From Tieghemiomyces parasiticus (lineage: Eukaryota > Kickxellomycota > Dimargaritomycetes > Dimargaritales > Dimargaritaceae): a DNA stretch of 28,659 nt. A program made the translations under genes and the position numbers. This document shows, piece after piece, positions 1 to 9,216 of this stretch. Location: the NCBI GenBank assembly GCA_027575765.1, contig JANBPT010000611.1, forward strand, positions 1 to 28,659. The letters are read 5' to 3'. How positions within the stretch are numbered: position 1 is the stretch's first letter; each line of letters begins with the position of its first letter. A model generated the notes under the pieces. It searched no databases. It saw nothing but the letters and a program-made list of their open reading frames with translations, and was not told the DNA's origin.

Positions 1-530
1 GGCGGCTGTCCAAACTTCCACATGGCTTTGTCCAGGCCTGGAGAGTGGGCTCTACTTCACACGTTATGCAGCAGTCGGCGGAAACCTTGCCGCCAGGGGC
101 CTTGACACTCAGTTGTAATAGGCCACGCCTGGTGAAAAAACCATGATCAGCGTCACCTTGGGTGGGGAATGGCCTTGGCGGGTAGTTGGGACAGGCACCA
201 CACTTGGGGCACCACCTCCGGTGATTCAAGCCAGCAGGGGGGGATCGCAAAGGTACACCCAAGCCTCATTGCCTGTGACGATGGAGTCGAACAGGTGGCT
301 ACTATCTCTGTCAAATTCCTCCAGGAACTCGGTGGCAAAACGTACACACTGGTGGTGCTGGTCATCGGGGAGGTTGTGGGAGGCCCAACAATTGAAATAG
401 CTGTGCAACCCCGGGTCCCTACGCAGGACATTATGCATGGTAGTAGGGGAAGTGCAGCAGGCATAGACCAGCTGTCCCGCAGTTGGTGAAGGATCGTCCT
501 CCAGCCGTTCCAGAAGTACGGCCCCGTAAA
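1..530 (-). mobile_element. Decayed Tc1/mariner-type transposase fragment
   Basis: On the minus strand the frame read from about 528 down to 226 resembles the middle of a mariner transposase. A helix-turn-helix-like part (LRRDPGLHSY) is followed by VRFATEFLEEF and then DSIVTGNEAWVYLCDP, which corresponds to the family motif around TGDE.W. An in-frame stop lies at 226-228. The same frame then continues through SPPKVTLIMVF, and a shift at the six-base T run (plus A run at 135-140) is needed to keep similarity (FFTRRGLLQL, then VKAPGGKVSAD). The first catalytic Asp of the D,D34D/E triad is Asn here (codon 268-270), and the second (usually in the W/F-D-x-x-G motif) is Thr. The element is therefore inactive. 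The C-terminal third is cut off by the window edge, and I could not find terminal inverted repeats. Family identification is from remembered consensus. Confidence 0.7.
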
Positions 531-2629
531 GTTCAGGGCTCTCTGATGGGTGGCCAGACCGAAGCCCATAATATTCAAGTTAGCAACGGCTCATACTATA
601 GTGAGCAGGCTACTGGTTAACGATGGTTAGGCAAGGCGATGCCAGGCCCAGCTCGGAAGTCCAAACATCTAGAATAGCATCTGCCTTACGGTCCTCCAGA
701 TAGTAACTATAAACAAGGATCCGCACATCACACCTGGTTAACTTGTGTGGAGTGGAGGAGGGAGGGCTTTATAAGGTAGTCATGATGGATAGTTAAAAAA
801 GCTAGGTGTCAGCCAGAAATGGTTTATACCAATCGACCCGGCATCTTTGCTTCTCCTAGGTTGCAACTGAAACTCTGCGATCTGAGTCCTCCAGCTTAAA
901 AGTCCCCAAGGATTTGGTTACACCTTTACGTCGAAATCCCGACATCCTCTTAGCCACTCACTCTAACGTATATTAGGGTGACAGTCGTCCGAAGTCCAGA
1001 TCTTAAACTCTTGTCTTTCTTTACGTAGACTCTAGTACAGAACCTGACTTTTATTTTGGTGGTGGTAAGCGTTATGGGTTCGGCAGAAATGGTACCGGGC
1101 GACATGACGTTAGATGCAGACCGTAGCCTGGTGCTGCAGCTCTTTTGACTGTCAGGAGGGAGGCGTAAGCAAGGGGTGGTTATTCCTGGATATTATCAAG
1201 TTGACATGTTTAGATTCGTCGGTTGGGCGTAAAGCCGACACCCACACTCTGCGATGGTAACGCTCTACTGGCATTTCACGCCACGAATGGAAAGTTAGGG
1301 AATCCCAGGGCCACAATATGCTTGGCGTGGGTGTAAAACCGGCTCGGTAGGATCGTTTCGGCAGCTGCTGCTCATGAATATGGACTGTTCCGTTGTGGAT
1401 GCAGATGATTGACTTTGGTTTTGAATCAACGCCTAGTAGAGAACCGGTGCCAATCCGGTGTCGGGTCACTCATACTCGATAGCCAGTTATACCGGTGTCG
1501 GTGTTGAGCAGCGTATATTTATCATGACCCTACTTTTCCCTCCTACTTAGCATTCACTAGTAAAGAGGCACTCACCAGTGGTTAATTTGAACCGTCATCA
1601 GCGTGAAGTTGCCAATGCTGAATAGCGGATATGTCGGCTGCACCCAGACCGGATGATGAGCCACCGGTCCTTTTGTTCTGGATCAACGGGCGCAACCAGC
1701 CGGCATACTCATTGTGTGGCACTGTCATCTTTCCCCTGAGCCGTCGGTCGGCTTGTGGCGGTTGAGTATCATACTGCTTAAAAAATGTCATGCCGCCGTT
1801 CCGCCGGCTCTTCGTTTCCCGCCAACTTCTGCCTACTCGACCGCACGTTGTGGCTGAGCCTGCCGCCTTTCTGTTTCACTGGGCCATCGGTTTGGTCCTT
1901 CCGATCAAGGCCATTCCTTTGGATCCATAAGGAAACTTCTGAACTTACGAAGGTACTATCCCCGAAGATGCTGACAGGGAAGGGCGGAGAAAGGGGGAGG
2001 GGCGTATATCCGCCCAACGTGGCGGTCAGTGTGAAGGGGGGTGATGATGATAGGCAACAGAATGCCACGCGTGACTAGGAATCTCCGACCCTGCGCAGCT
2101 ATGTGGGTAGTCGCAGTGTAGGGCTGGATAGCCTTTCTCCGCTCTCCGACTCTCTGACTGATAGATAGGGCGGAGACAGGGGTGAAAGCCCAGCGGCATA
2201 TATTTCAATTGACGCCCCTAAACGGATTTGTTATAGATCGAAAATAACGAAAGATGACCTATCAGGTACATCGTCATGTGTCGGGGTATGGTTAGCAAAG
2301 AAAATCCGTGGGCGGCCTTTGGAACGACTTATAGTCAGGAAAGGGAAGGGGGGGGGCAGCGGTAGTGAGTTAAACGAAGTTAGTGAGGCAAAGGCATCGG
2401 AAACGCTAGCCGATATCTACCCCTATGGCGGAAGCGGAAGGGCGGAGGTCGGCGCCGCCGCTGCAAGGAGGCACCACCCCCGCGTGTTGAATATCCAGGG
2501 GGGGGGGTTAATCGCTAAAGATGCCCAGAACTCGGGGTTTGCTTCGATATGTGCGCAGAAGAGTGGGGCGGAATAGGCTGCGTAGTTAACCAGCAAACTT
2601 TCGAGTCAACGGAGACCGGCTATCAAGGC
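531..2629. other. Gene-poor region upstream of the P450
   Basis: No ORF here has recognisable domains or convincing coding character. Several open frames of 60-105 codons exist on both strands but most begin at non-ATG codons. The only one I flag is a minus-strand pair at 1582-2068 (see separate entry). The sequence is otherwise unremarkable apart from short G runs near 2350 and 2501. It may be decayed transposon sequence, given the mariner relic next to it. Confidence 0.4.
1582..2068 (-). pseudogene. Possible frameshifted ORF relic, unknown
   Basis: Two minus-strand open frames, 2068-1778 and 1791-1582, overlap at a run of six T (minus strand; A6 at plus 1781-1786). The first ends with the stop formed just after this run. 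The second begins in the adjacent frame. Changing frame in the run would give one open frame of about 160 codons, lysine/arginine- and glutamine-rich in the middle (DRKDQTDGPVKQKGG). I do not recognise any domain. The upstream frame has no ATG start of its own at its 5' limit. This could be chance; the reason to list it is that two adjacent open frames meet exactly at a slippery homopolymer. Confidence 0.15.
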
Positions 2630-2637
2630 TATAAATA
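2630..2637 (+). promoter_or_regulatory. TATA box of the P450 gene
   Basis: A perfect TATAAATA lies about 200 nt before the P450 start codon. Similar TATA-type elements stand 230-300 nt before other ATGs in this window, so this spacing is consistent with a leader of roughly 170 nt. Confidence 0.5.
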
Positions 2638-2835
2638 TACATCAAGGCCGCACAGGTTCGGCTTCATCATTCCCCCCCACCGCCTTGCCTTCTAAAATAC
2701 TGTGAATTGTATAGCCACTGCCCTTGACCATCAACGACTGGCCATTTAGTTACTCTCTTGTAGTGCATATTACCGACTCCTCCCCCCGTATCTCCAAGCC
2801 CGATTGGCAACCTCACTTTTCCAACCCTCCCCAGC

Positions 2836-4407
2836 ATGGCCGGCATGCTCCTACAACTGGCTCGCCAGGCCTGTCTCTTTTTTGGCGAACTCTGGTCCAC
2901 CAACACTTACGAGGTGGCGCTCGTACTCAGTGGTGTAGGGTTACTGACGCTCTATCTTTACCGGCAGCCGCGCACCAACGTGCCGATGATCAGCGGGGGC
3001 TACCCGCTGCTTGGCCATCTGCACCTGTTTAGCAACACGGTGCGCTACTTCGCGGAGGCTCATGCCAAGTACGGCGATATTTTCAGGTTCCGCCTCTGTG
3101 GCTACGAGTATTACGTAGTCAACGGTAAACTCATCTTTGAAGGGTTCCGTCGGTTCAAGGACCTCAGTTTCTACGAAGCCCTTCCGCGTAGCGCCCTCGT
3201 CACCTCGTTCTTTGGCGAACAGGATACGAGCGATACGTCTCACATCCACCTCCTGCGCACTACGCTGCCCAAGAAATTCGACGTCGTCATGGATAACATC
3301 CAGCGCATCCTCGAAGCAAAGACCCATGAGACCCTGGCCGTCGCGGCGGACGGTGCGATCGGCGTCAAAGTAATCGACCAGCCCTACCTATGGAGCGTCC
3401 AGGTGGTGGGTAGTGCTATCGCCCAGTTCCTGTTCGGTCCCGAGCTGGGCACCGATCCGGAAATGTTCATGTTGATGCTCCGTCTACCGGAGAACGCCTC
3501 GACCCTGTTCAACTATAGTCGCATTTTCCCACTGTGGGTCATGGATTTTTGGGTGCAGAATTTCACCGCCTGGCCCGAACACCGCCGGACGATCCGGAAA
3601 CACGTGATCCCGGAGATCGAGCGCCGGCTGGCGGCCCAGGCCCTCCCGGAGGCTGACCGGCCAGCCCCGCCCGAGGACCTCCTGCAATGGATGATCGAGG
3701 TCCAGCCGCGTGATCATGCAGACTGGATGGATCGGTGCGCACGCCGGATGCTAGCCATGAGTTTCGCGTCGGTACACACGACCTCATTCATGTTCCATCG
3801 GATTCTGGCCCACCTGAGCAGCTGCCCGGAACTGCGGGCGAAGCTCCGAGCCGAACAACGCACCGTGGTGGAGCGCTCCGGCCCGCTAACCTCCCCGGCT
3901 GCCCTGGACGCCATGGTCCTGCTCGATGCTTGTATCCAGGAGGCTTCCCGAACGGCCAACCAGGCCGCGGCGTTCCAACGCGTCACGACCGTTGACACGG
4001 TCTTCGCCAATGGTCAGAACATCCCCAAGGGCAGCACGGTCTACCTCTCCCCGGTCGCCATCAACTGCAGTGCCGAGCTCTACGGCGAAGACTGGGATAC
4101 GTTCCGCCCCGAGCGGTTCCTGGAAGGCGCGGCGGGCAGGGATGCCGATGAAAAGACCAAAGCCTACACCAAGAGCACGGCGATTCGCCAAGACCTTCTG
4201 TCTTTCGGATCAGGACGCCATGTCTGTCCTGGTCGATTCCTGGCCGTGAGCGAGATCAAGCGTATGCTTTGCATCCTGCTCCGTCGCTACGACTTTGAGA
4301 CGGCCTCGGGCACCCCGTTCGTCTTCAATAAGGTGCTGCTGCAGGATGAGGTTGTCGACCAGCCCCTGCGGTTCATCCCACTCGACGACCCAGTGACTGG
4401 GGAATAG
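2836..4407 (+). CDS. Cytochrome P450 monooxygenase
   Basis: A 523-residue, apparently intronless microsomal class II P450. It should insert oxygen into a lipophilic substrate using electrons from NADPH-P450 reductase at the ER. Residues about 26-43 form a hydrophobic N-terminal anchor, followed by a basic and proline-containing hinge and YPLLGHLHLF. The I-helix reads SFASVHTTSF (309-318), lacking the usual A/G-G-x-D/E-T acid; this AxHTTS form is known in several fungal CYP clans such as ent-kaurene-oxidase-like enzymes. ExxR is E369-A-S-R372, PERF is at 425-428, and the heme loop is FGSGRHVCPGRFLA with Cys464 as the axial thiolate. Length is typical. The ATG at 2836 is preferred because it precedes the anchor directly and follows a TATA box by about 200 nt. 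The substrate cannot be told; no biosynthetic partner genes sit nearby. Confidence 0.93.
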   Translation: MAGMLLQLARQACLFFGELWSTNTYEVALVLSGVGLLTLYLYRQPRTNVPMISGGYPLLGHLHLFSNTVRYFAEAHAKYGDIFRFRLCGYEYYVVNGKLIFEGFRRFKDLSFYEALPRSALVTSFFGEQDTSDTSHIHLLRTTLPKKFDVVMDNIQRILEAKTHETLAVAADGAIGVKVIDQPYLWSVQVVGSAIAQFLFGPELGTDPEMFMLMLRLPENASTLFNYSRIFPLWVMDFWVQNFTAWPEHRRTIRKHVIPEIERRLAAQALPEADRPAPPEDLLQWMIEVQPRDHADWMDRCARRMLAMSFASVHTTSFMFHRILAHLSSCPELRAKLRAEQRTVVERSGPLTSPAALDAMVLLDACIQEASRTANQAAAFQRVTTVDTVFANGQNIPKGSTVYLSPVAINCSAELYGEDWDTFRPERFLEGAAGRDADEKTKAYTKSTAIRQDLLSFGSGRHVCPGRFLAVSEIKRMLCILLRRYDFETASGTPFVFNKVLLQDEVVDQPLRFIPLDDPVTGE

Positions 4408-4523
4408 GCGGGACTCGTAAAGATATCAGAGAATGTGGTGAGTGCCTTCAAACGGGGGTGGGTTTTGGAAGTGCCCACTCGGCCAGTGCATAGATTAGCC
4501 CTCTCGGGGTGGTTACCAACGAT

Positions 4524-4529
4524 AATAAA
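4524..4529 (+). terminator. Poly(A) signal of the P450 gene
   Basis: AATAAA lies about 117 nt after the P450 stop codon. This is a canonical hexamer at a plausible distance; the cleavage site is not identified. Confidence 0.4.
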
Positions 4530-5286
4530 AGGCCTCCCAGTGGGGCGGTTTTTACACCCTTGGGGTTTTGTAACTTTGGTGGTATGGCGGTGCCGTTGGG
4601 GTTCACGCGCCTGGTCCTCCTGCCCGCCCCTCCACCCTCTATTCCGCCTGGGCTGGCGCGGAGGATGCGCTACTGGTCTCCACACTGTGCCGGTGACTTG
4701 TCACAAGAGTTCAATCAAGCAGTGGTGCCGACATAGCCCCAAAGGGGCAGCTGGGTGTTTGTATCCGAGTATTTCCGGATGAAAGCGGTGGCAAGTAATT
4801 GCTTAGCCTCTCTCTTCTCTCGCTTGGGGGCTGCCATCGATAGTGGGAGGGGGATGTTGGCTTCACATGTGCTCTTTGGCAGGGCCTTTGGAGGTCCGCA
4901 CCGCATGGTGGCGGGGGCTGGCCGTCCAAATCCATTAGAGCATGGGGCTCTACTACCTCGCAGCGAGATGGCAAGCCCAGAGTCGTCTCTTGGGGACTAG
5001 TCACCCATGTTCCCCAACGAAGCGTGCATCTCCGTACGCACACAATGGCCCCCTATCTCACTTCCCCTAGCATAACGTCATGGACAGGTTGTAGCCTTGA
5101 TTCCTGCTCTCGGCCACAATGGGGCGCTGAGCACCTCCTCCCTTCTAATTATCTAAAAGCGGAGGCGGACGGGCACCCGCGGCTGGAGGACAAGTGGGGA
5201 CGCAGGCTTATCCGAAACGCCGCAACCACCACCATCCCGTCTGCCCGACGAGAAAGATTCGCAGAACAGTGAGGTCATCCGGCGCT
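4530..5286. other. P450 to MESH1 intergenic region
   Basis: Intergenic sequence between two genes on the same strand. Open frames are short, overlap on both strands and have no recognisable content. I see no RNA gene or repeat. Confidence 0.5.
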
Positions 5287-5292
5287 TATAAG
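5287..5292 (+). promoter_or_regulatory. TATA-like element of the MESH1 gene
   Basis: TATAAG within GCGCTTATAAGCG, itself nearly palindromic, about 290 nt before the start codon. A T10 run (5346-5355) and a pyrimidine-rich leader follow, as in other genes of this window. Confidence 0.4.
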
Positions 5293-5582
5293 CGGGCCCC
5301 TCCACCAGCACTTCCACCCCGGACTGTTATTCCCTTTCCTATTGATTTTTTTTTTTCATGCTAAATACCCTCGCTCACCTCTCCACTGTCCAGCGAAGTG
5401 CACTCCAACCAGCCACCTTACTGTCCCCGACTTCACCACCCTCACAGGATATATATCGATAGACCTTCGTAACTTCGTCTTTCGCTGCTCACCACGGCTT
5501 ACTCCATTTGACCCACCTCACCCTCACATTTCCTCTCCGTCGCCCTCTACTGTACCCGTCCCATTACGAACCGATTCACAGC

Positions 5583-6269
5583 ATGGCGCCCCCGACCCTC
5601 ACCGTACCAGCCACCACAACGGCCAGCGCCCCGACCGCCGCTCCGGGGCTCGGTAGCGGCGGCTCCCCTTGCCCACGTACTTCCTTCCTGGCGGCCGCCC
5701 TCCCGGCCGACACCCTCCAGGCCCTCTTCCAGGCCCTAGTTTTTGCTAGCGAGAAGCATTCCACACAACGGCGCAAAGACCCCGAACAGACCCCTTACAT
5801 CAACCATCCGATCGGCGTGGCCTCGTTCCTGGTCGAGGCGGGAGTCACGGACGCCGTCACACTCCAAGCCGCCCTACTGCACGACACCATCGAGGATACC
5901 GATACGTCGGCCGCCGAGATTCAAGACCATTTCGGCGAGGCCGTGTGCCGCGTGGTCCTCGAGTGTACCGACGATATGAGCCTCCCGGCCGACGAACGGA
6001 AACGGCGCCAGGTCCTGGCCGCAGCCACGGCGTCCTCACAGGCCAAGTTGGTCAAGTTGGCCGATAAACTGCATAACCTCCAGGACCTCCGTCGGGCCGT
6101 CCCCGTAGGCTGGACGGCCGACCGTGTTCAGGCTTACTACGCCTGGGCGAAACGGGTCACTGACGGGTGCACTGGTACGAGCGCTGTCCTCGAGGGTCGG
6201 CTGCAGGACCTGTTTGACCATGGTACATTTACCTGGCGCGGCAGAGAGTACAAGTGCTTGGTCGTGTAG
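5583..6269 (+). CDS. HDDC3: MESH1-type HD hydrolase (ppGpp/NADPH phosphohydrolase family)
   Basis: A 228-residue protein of the metazoan SpoT homologue 1 (HDDC3) family. Known members are metal-dependent HD-domain enzymes that remove the 3'-phosphate or pyrophosphate group from ppGpp in vitro and from NADPH in cells. After a 45-residue Ala/Pro/Thr-rich N-terminal extension comes the conserved core: KHSTQRRKDPEQTPYINHPIGVA, with metal ligand H75; ALLHDTIEDTD, with H100-D101 and E104-D105; and KLVKLADKLHNLQDL, with D161. The hydrolase core is complete and no synthetase domain is attached. Human MESH1 has 179 residues, so the difference is the extension and a short C-terminal tail. The open frame extends upstream to a TTG, but 5583 is the first ATG and gives a sensible product. 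No intron is needed. The cellular substrate in fungi is uncertain. Confidence 0.93.
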   Translation: MAPPTLTVPATTTASAPTAAPGLGSGGSPCPRTSFLAAALPADTLQALFQALVFASEKHSTQRRKDPEQTPYINHPIGVASFLVEAGVTDAVTLQAALLHDTIEDTDTSAAEIQDHFGEAVCRVVLECTDDMSLPADERKRRQVLAAATASSQAKLVKLADKLHNLQDLRRAVPVGWTADRVQAYYAWAKRVTDGCTGTSAVLEGRLQDLFDHGTFTWRGREYKCLVV

Positions 6270-7062
6270 TAAGCGGAGCGGCTGCTAGTGTGTCTTAAAT
6301 CCCATAAAAGGAAAACAATAGGCTGATCTCTAACTGCCTGTGGGTGAAAGGGAAGAAGGGAGGGGGGACTGATCATTATTTTTTTCTAGCCATGGTGGCT
6401 AGAGCCAAAGATCCGGTGGAGTGCCCAGGACTGCCGCGCCGGCGTGACTGGCTGTCGGATCTCTCCCCCCTCTCTCTCCCTCTATATATATATATATATA
6501 TATATCTCCCATTCATAACCTGCACTCCGATTCTGAAGGGAGGGGGGGATATTGGATCCACTTGTAGCTGTCTGCCACCCAATTTTAAGCACTCCACTGC
6601 TTATACACCACCCCCGTTCCTACGTCCCGCCGCGGTCAGGCTACGGTGCTGTATCATAAAGCCCTCGCACCACGGTCCTTCCCGACTCCCGTCGTCGTTT
6701 ACCAACTCGATATTTCGTTTCTCTATCTCTGTTTCTCTCCACATTCGCTTTTCTCTACCACGTTATATTGCATCGACTGCGCCCCTTGCATAGCCCTTGT
6801 ATGACTACAACACAGTAAACTCCATCTCGACTATCCATTTACACTGACCACACACGGGCAGGGGTTGCACTTCCCCCTCCCGCACTCATGGGATGAAGAA
6901 CACTTTAATGGACTACAACGGAGCGGTGGCCACAACCCTGAGGTCGGTGACTCAGTGAGCACGGCCCATCCTCTGGCCCGGGGGATCACAAGCGCGCTAT
7001 CTAACGCATCAACTCCTCAATGCATGGGAGGAAGAGGAGGGGGGGGAGGGAGGATCGGGGGC
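6270..7062. other. Convergent intergenic region, MESH1 / PA2G4
   Basis: The 3' ends of MESH1 (+) and PA2G4 (-) face each other here. The region has a (TA)n microsatellite and, at about 6670-6850, a plus-strand pyrimidine-rich stretch resembling the 5' leaders seen elsewhere, but no ORF follows that is not the antisense shadow of PA2G4. A 149-codon open frame spanning the microsatellite is not credible as a gene. Confidence 0.45.
6483..6505. repeat. (TA)n microsatellite
   Basis: Uninterrupted alternating TA over 23 nt, directly after a CT-rich run. It is a simple sequence repeat likely to vary in length. Confidence 0.95.
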
Positions 7063-8552
7063 TTAGGCCTTGAGCAGGTCCTTGAGTTCCTGGCGCTGGA
7101 TGGATTTATCGGAGGACACGGTCGAGGGATCGAACCAAGTGCCGGTGATACGCTCGGGACCGGTGGGGAGCAGGAGGACGGTGAACTGGAACTGGGCGAC
7201 GAGCTCGGTGGGCTTCTCGGCGTAGACCTGGTAGGCGAGGAGGGCACCGTTCTTGGCGCACTCGAGGACCCCCAGACGGGCCTTGCGGTCGTCCCCGAGG
7301 GCACGGAGGGTGAACGGGAACGAAGGGTGGTGCTTCTTGACGTCGTAGAGGAACTGGGTGGAGGTCTTGAGCTTGGGCATGTAGGTGCTGTCGGTCTTCT
7401 TGTACACGGTGGTACGGTAGTCGGCATCCTTGGTCTTACCCTCACCGGTACTGATGATGATGTCCACCTGGTACACCTCGTTCTCGGCGAACACGGCCGA
7501 CTTGTGGTTGGCACGCTGGTCGTTGGTCGGGTTAAGGATGATGGCCTTACCGGCGTCCACGTTGTTCTGAGTCATCTGGGTCGACAGCATGCCTTGCATC
7601 GGGATGGTGCCAAACTCCTCCGCCACCTTCTGGACCGTGCTGCTCACCTCCGTGTTGAGGTTGCCGGGCTGCATGAGACGGAGGGCCGCCTCCGCGGCGT
7701 AGTGGGCGCCCAGCAGCACGTCGGCCGCGCGGCCCTCCACCTTGGCACCTTCGCCACAGATCATGGTGTGCGCCACGATGGCCGCCTCACCGTCCACTTG
7801 GGCACCCAGCTGGATCTTGACCATGTCTCCCTCCTTCAGAGCCATAGTCGCGTAGGCGTCGCCGGACAGCGGCGAGAAGTGCGCCACGATGTGGTTGGGC
7901 GAGACACAGGTCGGGAAGGCGATGCCCTTGGCTACTTTCTCGTAGGCAGGGTCCTGCTTCAGAGCCTCGGTGATCTTATCGTCACCCAGCTTGCACAGAT
8001 CGAAGATGGTGGCGTCAGGCTTGACGGCGGCGATGACGGCCTCCATGGCGGCTGAGTACCGAGAAGAAGCGGGGAGGAGGAGGGGGTAGGGTAAGCGGGA
8101 TGGAAAAAGGAGTAGGGGGAGGCGGAGGTGAAAGGTGAAAGGTTAGGTAAGAAAGAGTTGAACGGTGTCAACAGAGTTGCGGCCCAACCTCGTCGGGGTG
8201 TAGTCGTTGGTTTGGGTGAGCCCTGCCTACGGTCAGCGCAGGAGACGACCCCTTTAGATTGGGAACTGTCAACCAGGTCCAGGTGACGCTAGTTAAAAGG
8301 GAAGGGTGGTGTATTGCTGAGGGAGCACCGTAAGCTATTACACACTAACTCCGGGGAGGGCGTGGCCCTGGCTCCCCAGGGTGCTGTTCGAATTGACAAT
8401 TTGGAAACCTGGGTCGATAAATCGGTAGGTATTGACGTACCGTTGGCGGCCTTAGCGGCGGCCTTGAACTGCTTCACTACATCAGGGTTGGCGATGGTAG
8501 CGGTGTTGGTGGCCTTAGCGGCGGCGTTGGTCTTCTTGGCGAGCTTGGGCAT
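7063..8552 (-). CDS. PA2G4: PA2G4/EBP1-like pita-bread-fold protein
   Basis: Two exons, 8441-8552 and 7063-8051, joined across a 389-nt intron (GTACGT donor at 8440-8435, ACTCAG acceptor) give 366 residues. The joined protein aligns by eye with human PA2G4 from TIA..VV through KGIAFPT, VAHT, GMLS, NPT, VDIIISTGEGK, RTTVYK and FTVLLLPTGPERIT to ELKDLL. The family has the methionine-aminopeptidase fold without peptidase activity. It binds ribosomes near the exit tunnel and acts in ribosome biogenesis and growth control; yeast Arx1 is a distant relative. The first ATG (8552) has a good context. Exon 1 is lysine/alanine-rich (MPKLAKKTNAAAKATN). The protein stops right after DLLKA, so the lysine-rich C-terminal tail of animal PA2G4 is missing. 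A minus-strand CTAAC (plus 8142-8146) is a candidate branch site. Confidence 0.92.
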
Positions 8553-9216
8553 GGTGACGGTGGTGTAACGGTCGGAGTTTCAAGCAGGTGAGGGTTTACG
8601 AATGGATAAAGGATAAGTTGACCACGAAAGAAATGTGTAAAAAAAATATATATGTGTGTATGTGTGTGCGTTGTCAAGGCGGTAGAGGGTGGGTGAAGTT
8701 TGCGGGAATCAAGATTGATCTATGCCTTCCCCCCCCCCAGATCGCGGATCTGGCCAGACTGCCCTACTACACCTGGGCCAGGAAGGCTGCGAGAAGGGCC
8801 GGGGGGCTTGAAGGTCTTCTCATCGACCCGACGAACTGGGGGAGAGAAGACCAGAAAATACAAGCGGGTGGACCACTATGCGTTTTAGCGAAGCGGAAGT
8901 TGGGATATTTTTTGTGAATTGATTTCCACCTGGCTCCCAACGATCTGCGGCTATTCGCTCGAGGTAAGGATTGCAGTACAGACGAAGGGCAGCCGGCGGC
9001 TCCGCCCTGATGCTGTCCAGTGGAGCCAGCTGGCGGAATCGTTAGCGGCTTAGGCACCGGGGGGGGAGGAGTCGTAGAATTCTGACCAGGCAAGGGCCGT
9101 TCGTGTGCCACCCAACCACAGCCATATTGAACCACAGGTCATTTCGCTGCCAAATTCACCTTGCCTACATTTTCTACTCCTCATTTCCTCCTGTCACTCA
9201 CACATCCCTGCTAGCC
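8553..9216. promoter_or_regulatory. Divergent promoter region, PA2G4 / ITPase
   Basis: This 664-nt region separates the start codons of two divergent genes. For PA2G4 a minus-strand TATA-like stretch (plus 8647-8653, beside A-rich and alternating TG sequence) lies about 95 nt from the ATG. For the ITPase I see no clear TATA box, only a pyrimidine-rich leader (about 9170-9216). Open frames inside are short and have no recognisable content. Confidence 0.45.

Noticed and set aside
6344..6793. A 149-codon plus-strand frame after MESH1
   Set aside because: It runs through the TA microsatellite (YIYIYIY), has a non-ATG start and no family content.
7115..7140. tRNA B-box-like GGTTCGATCCC on the minus strand
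   Set aside because: It lies inside PA2G4 coding sequence and no tRNA cloverleaf can be folded around it.
6865..8055. A 396-codon plus-strand open frame
   Set aside because: It is the antisense shadow of PA2G4, kept open by the GC-rich third positions of that gene. It starts at TTG and reads as Gly/Leu/Val low-complexity sequence.
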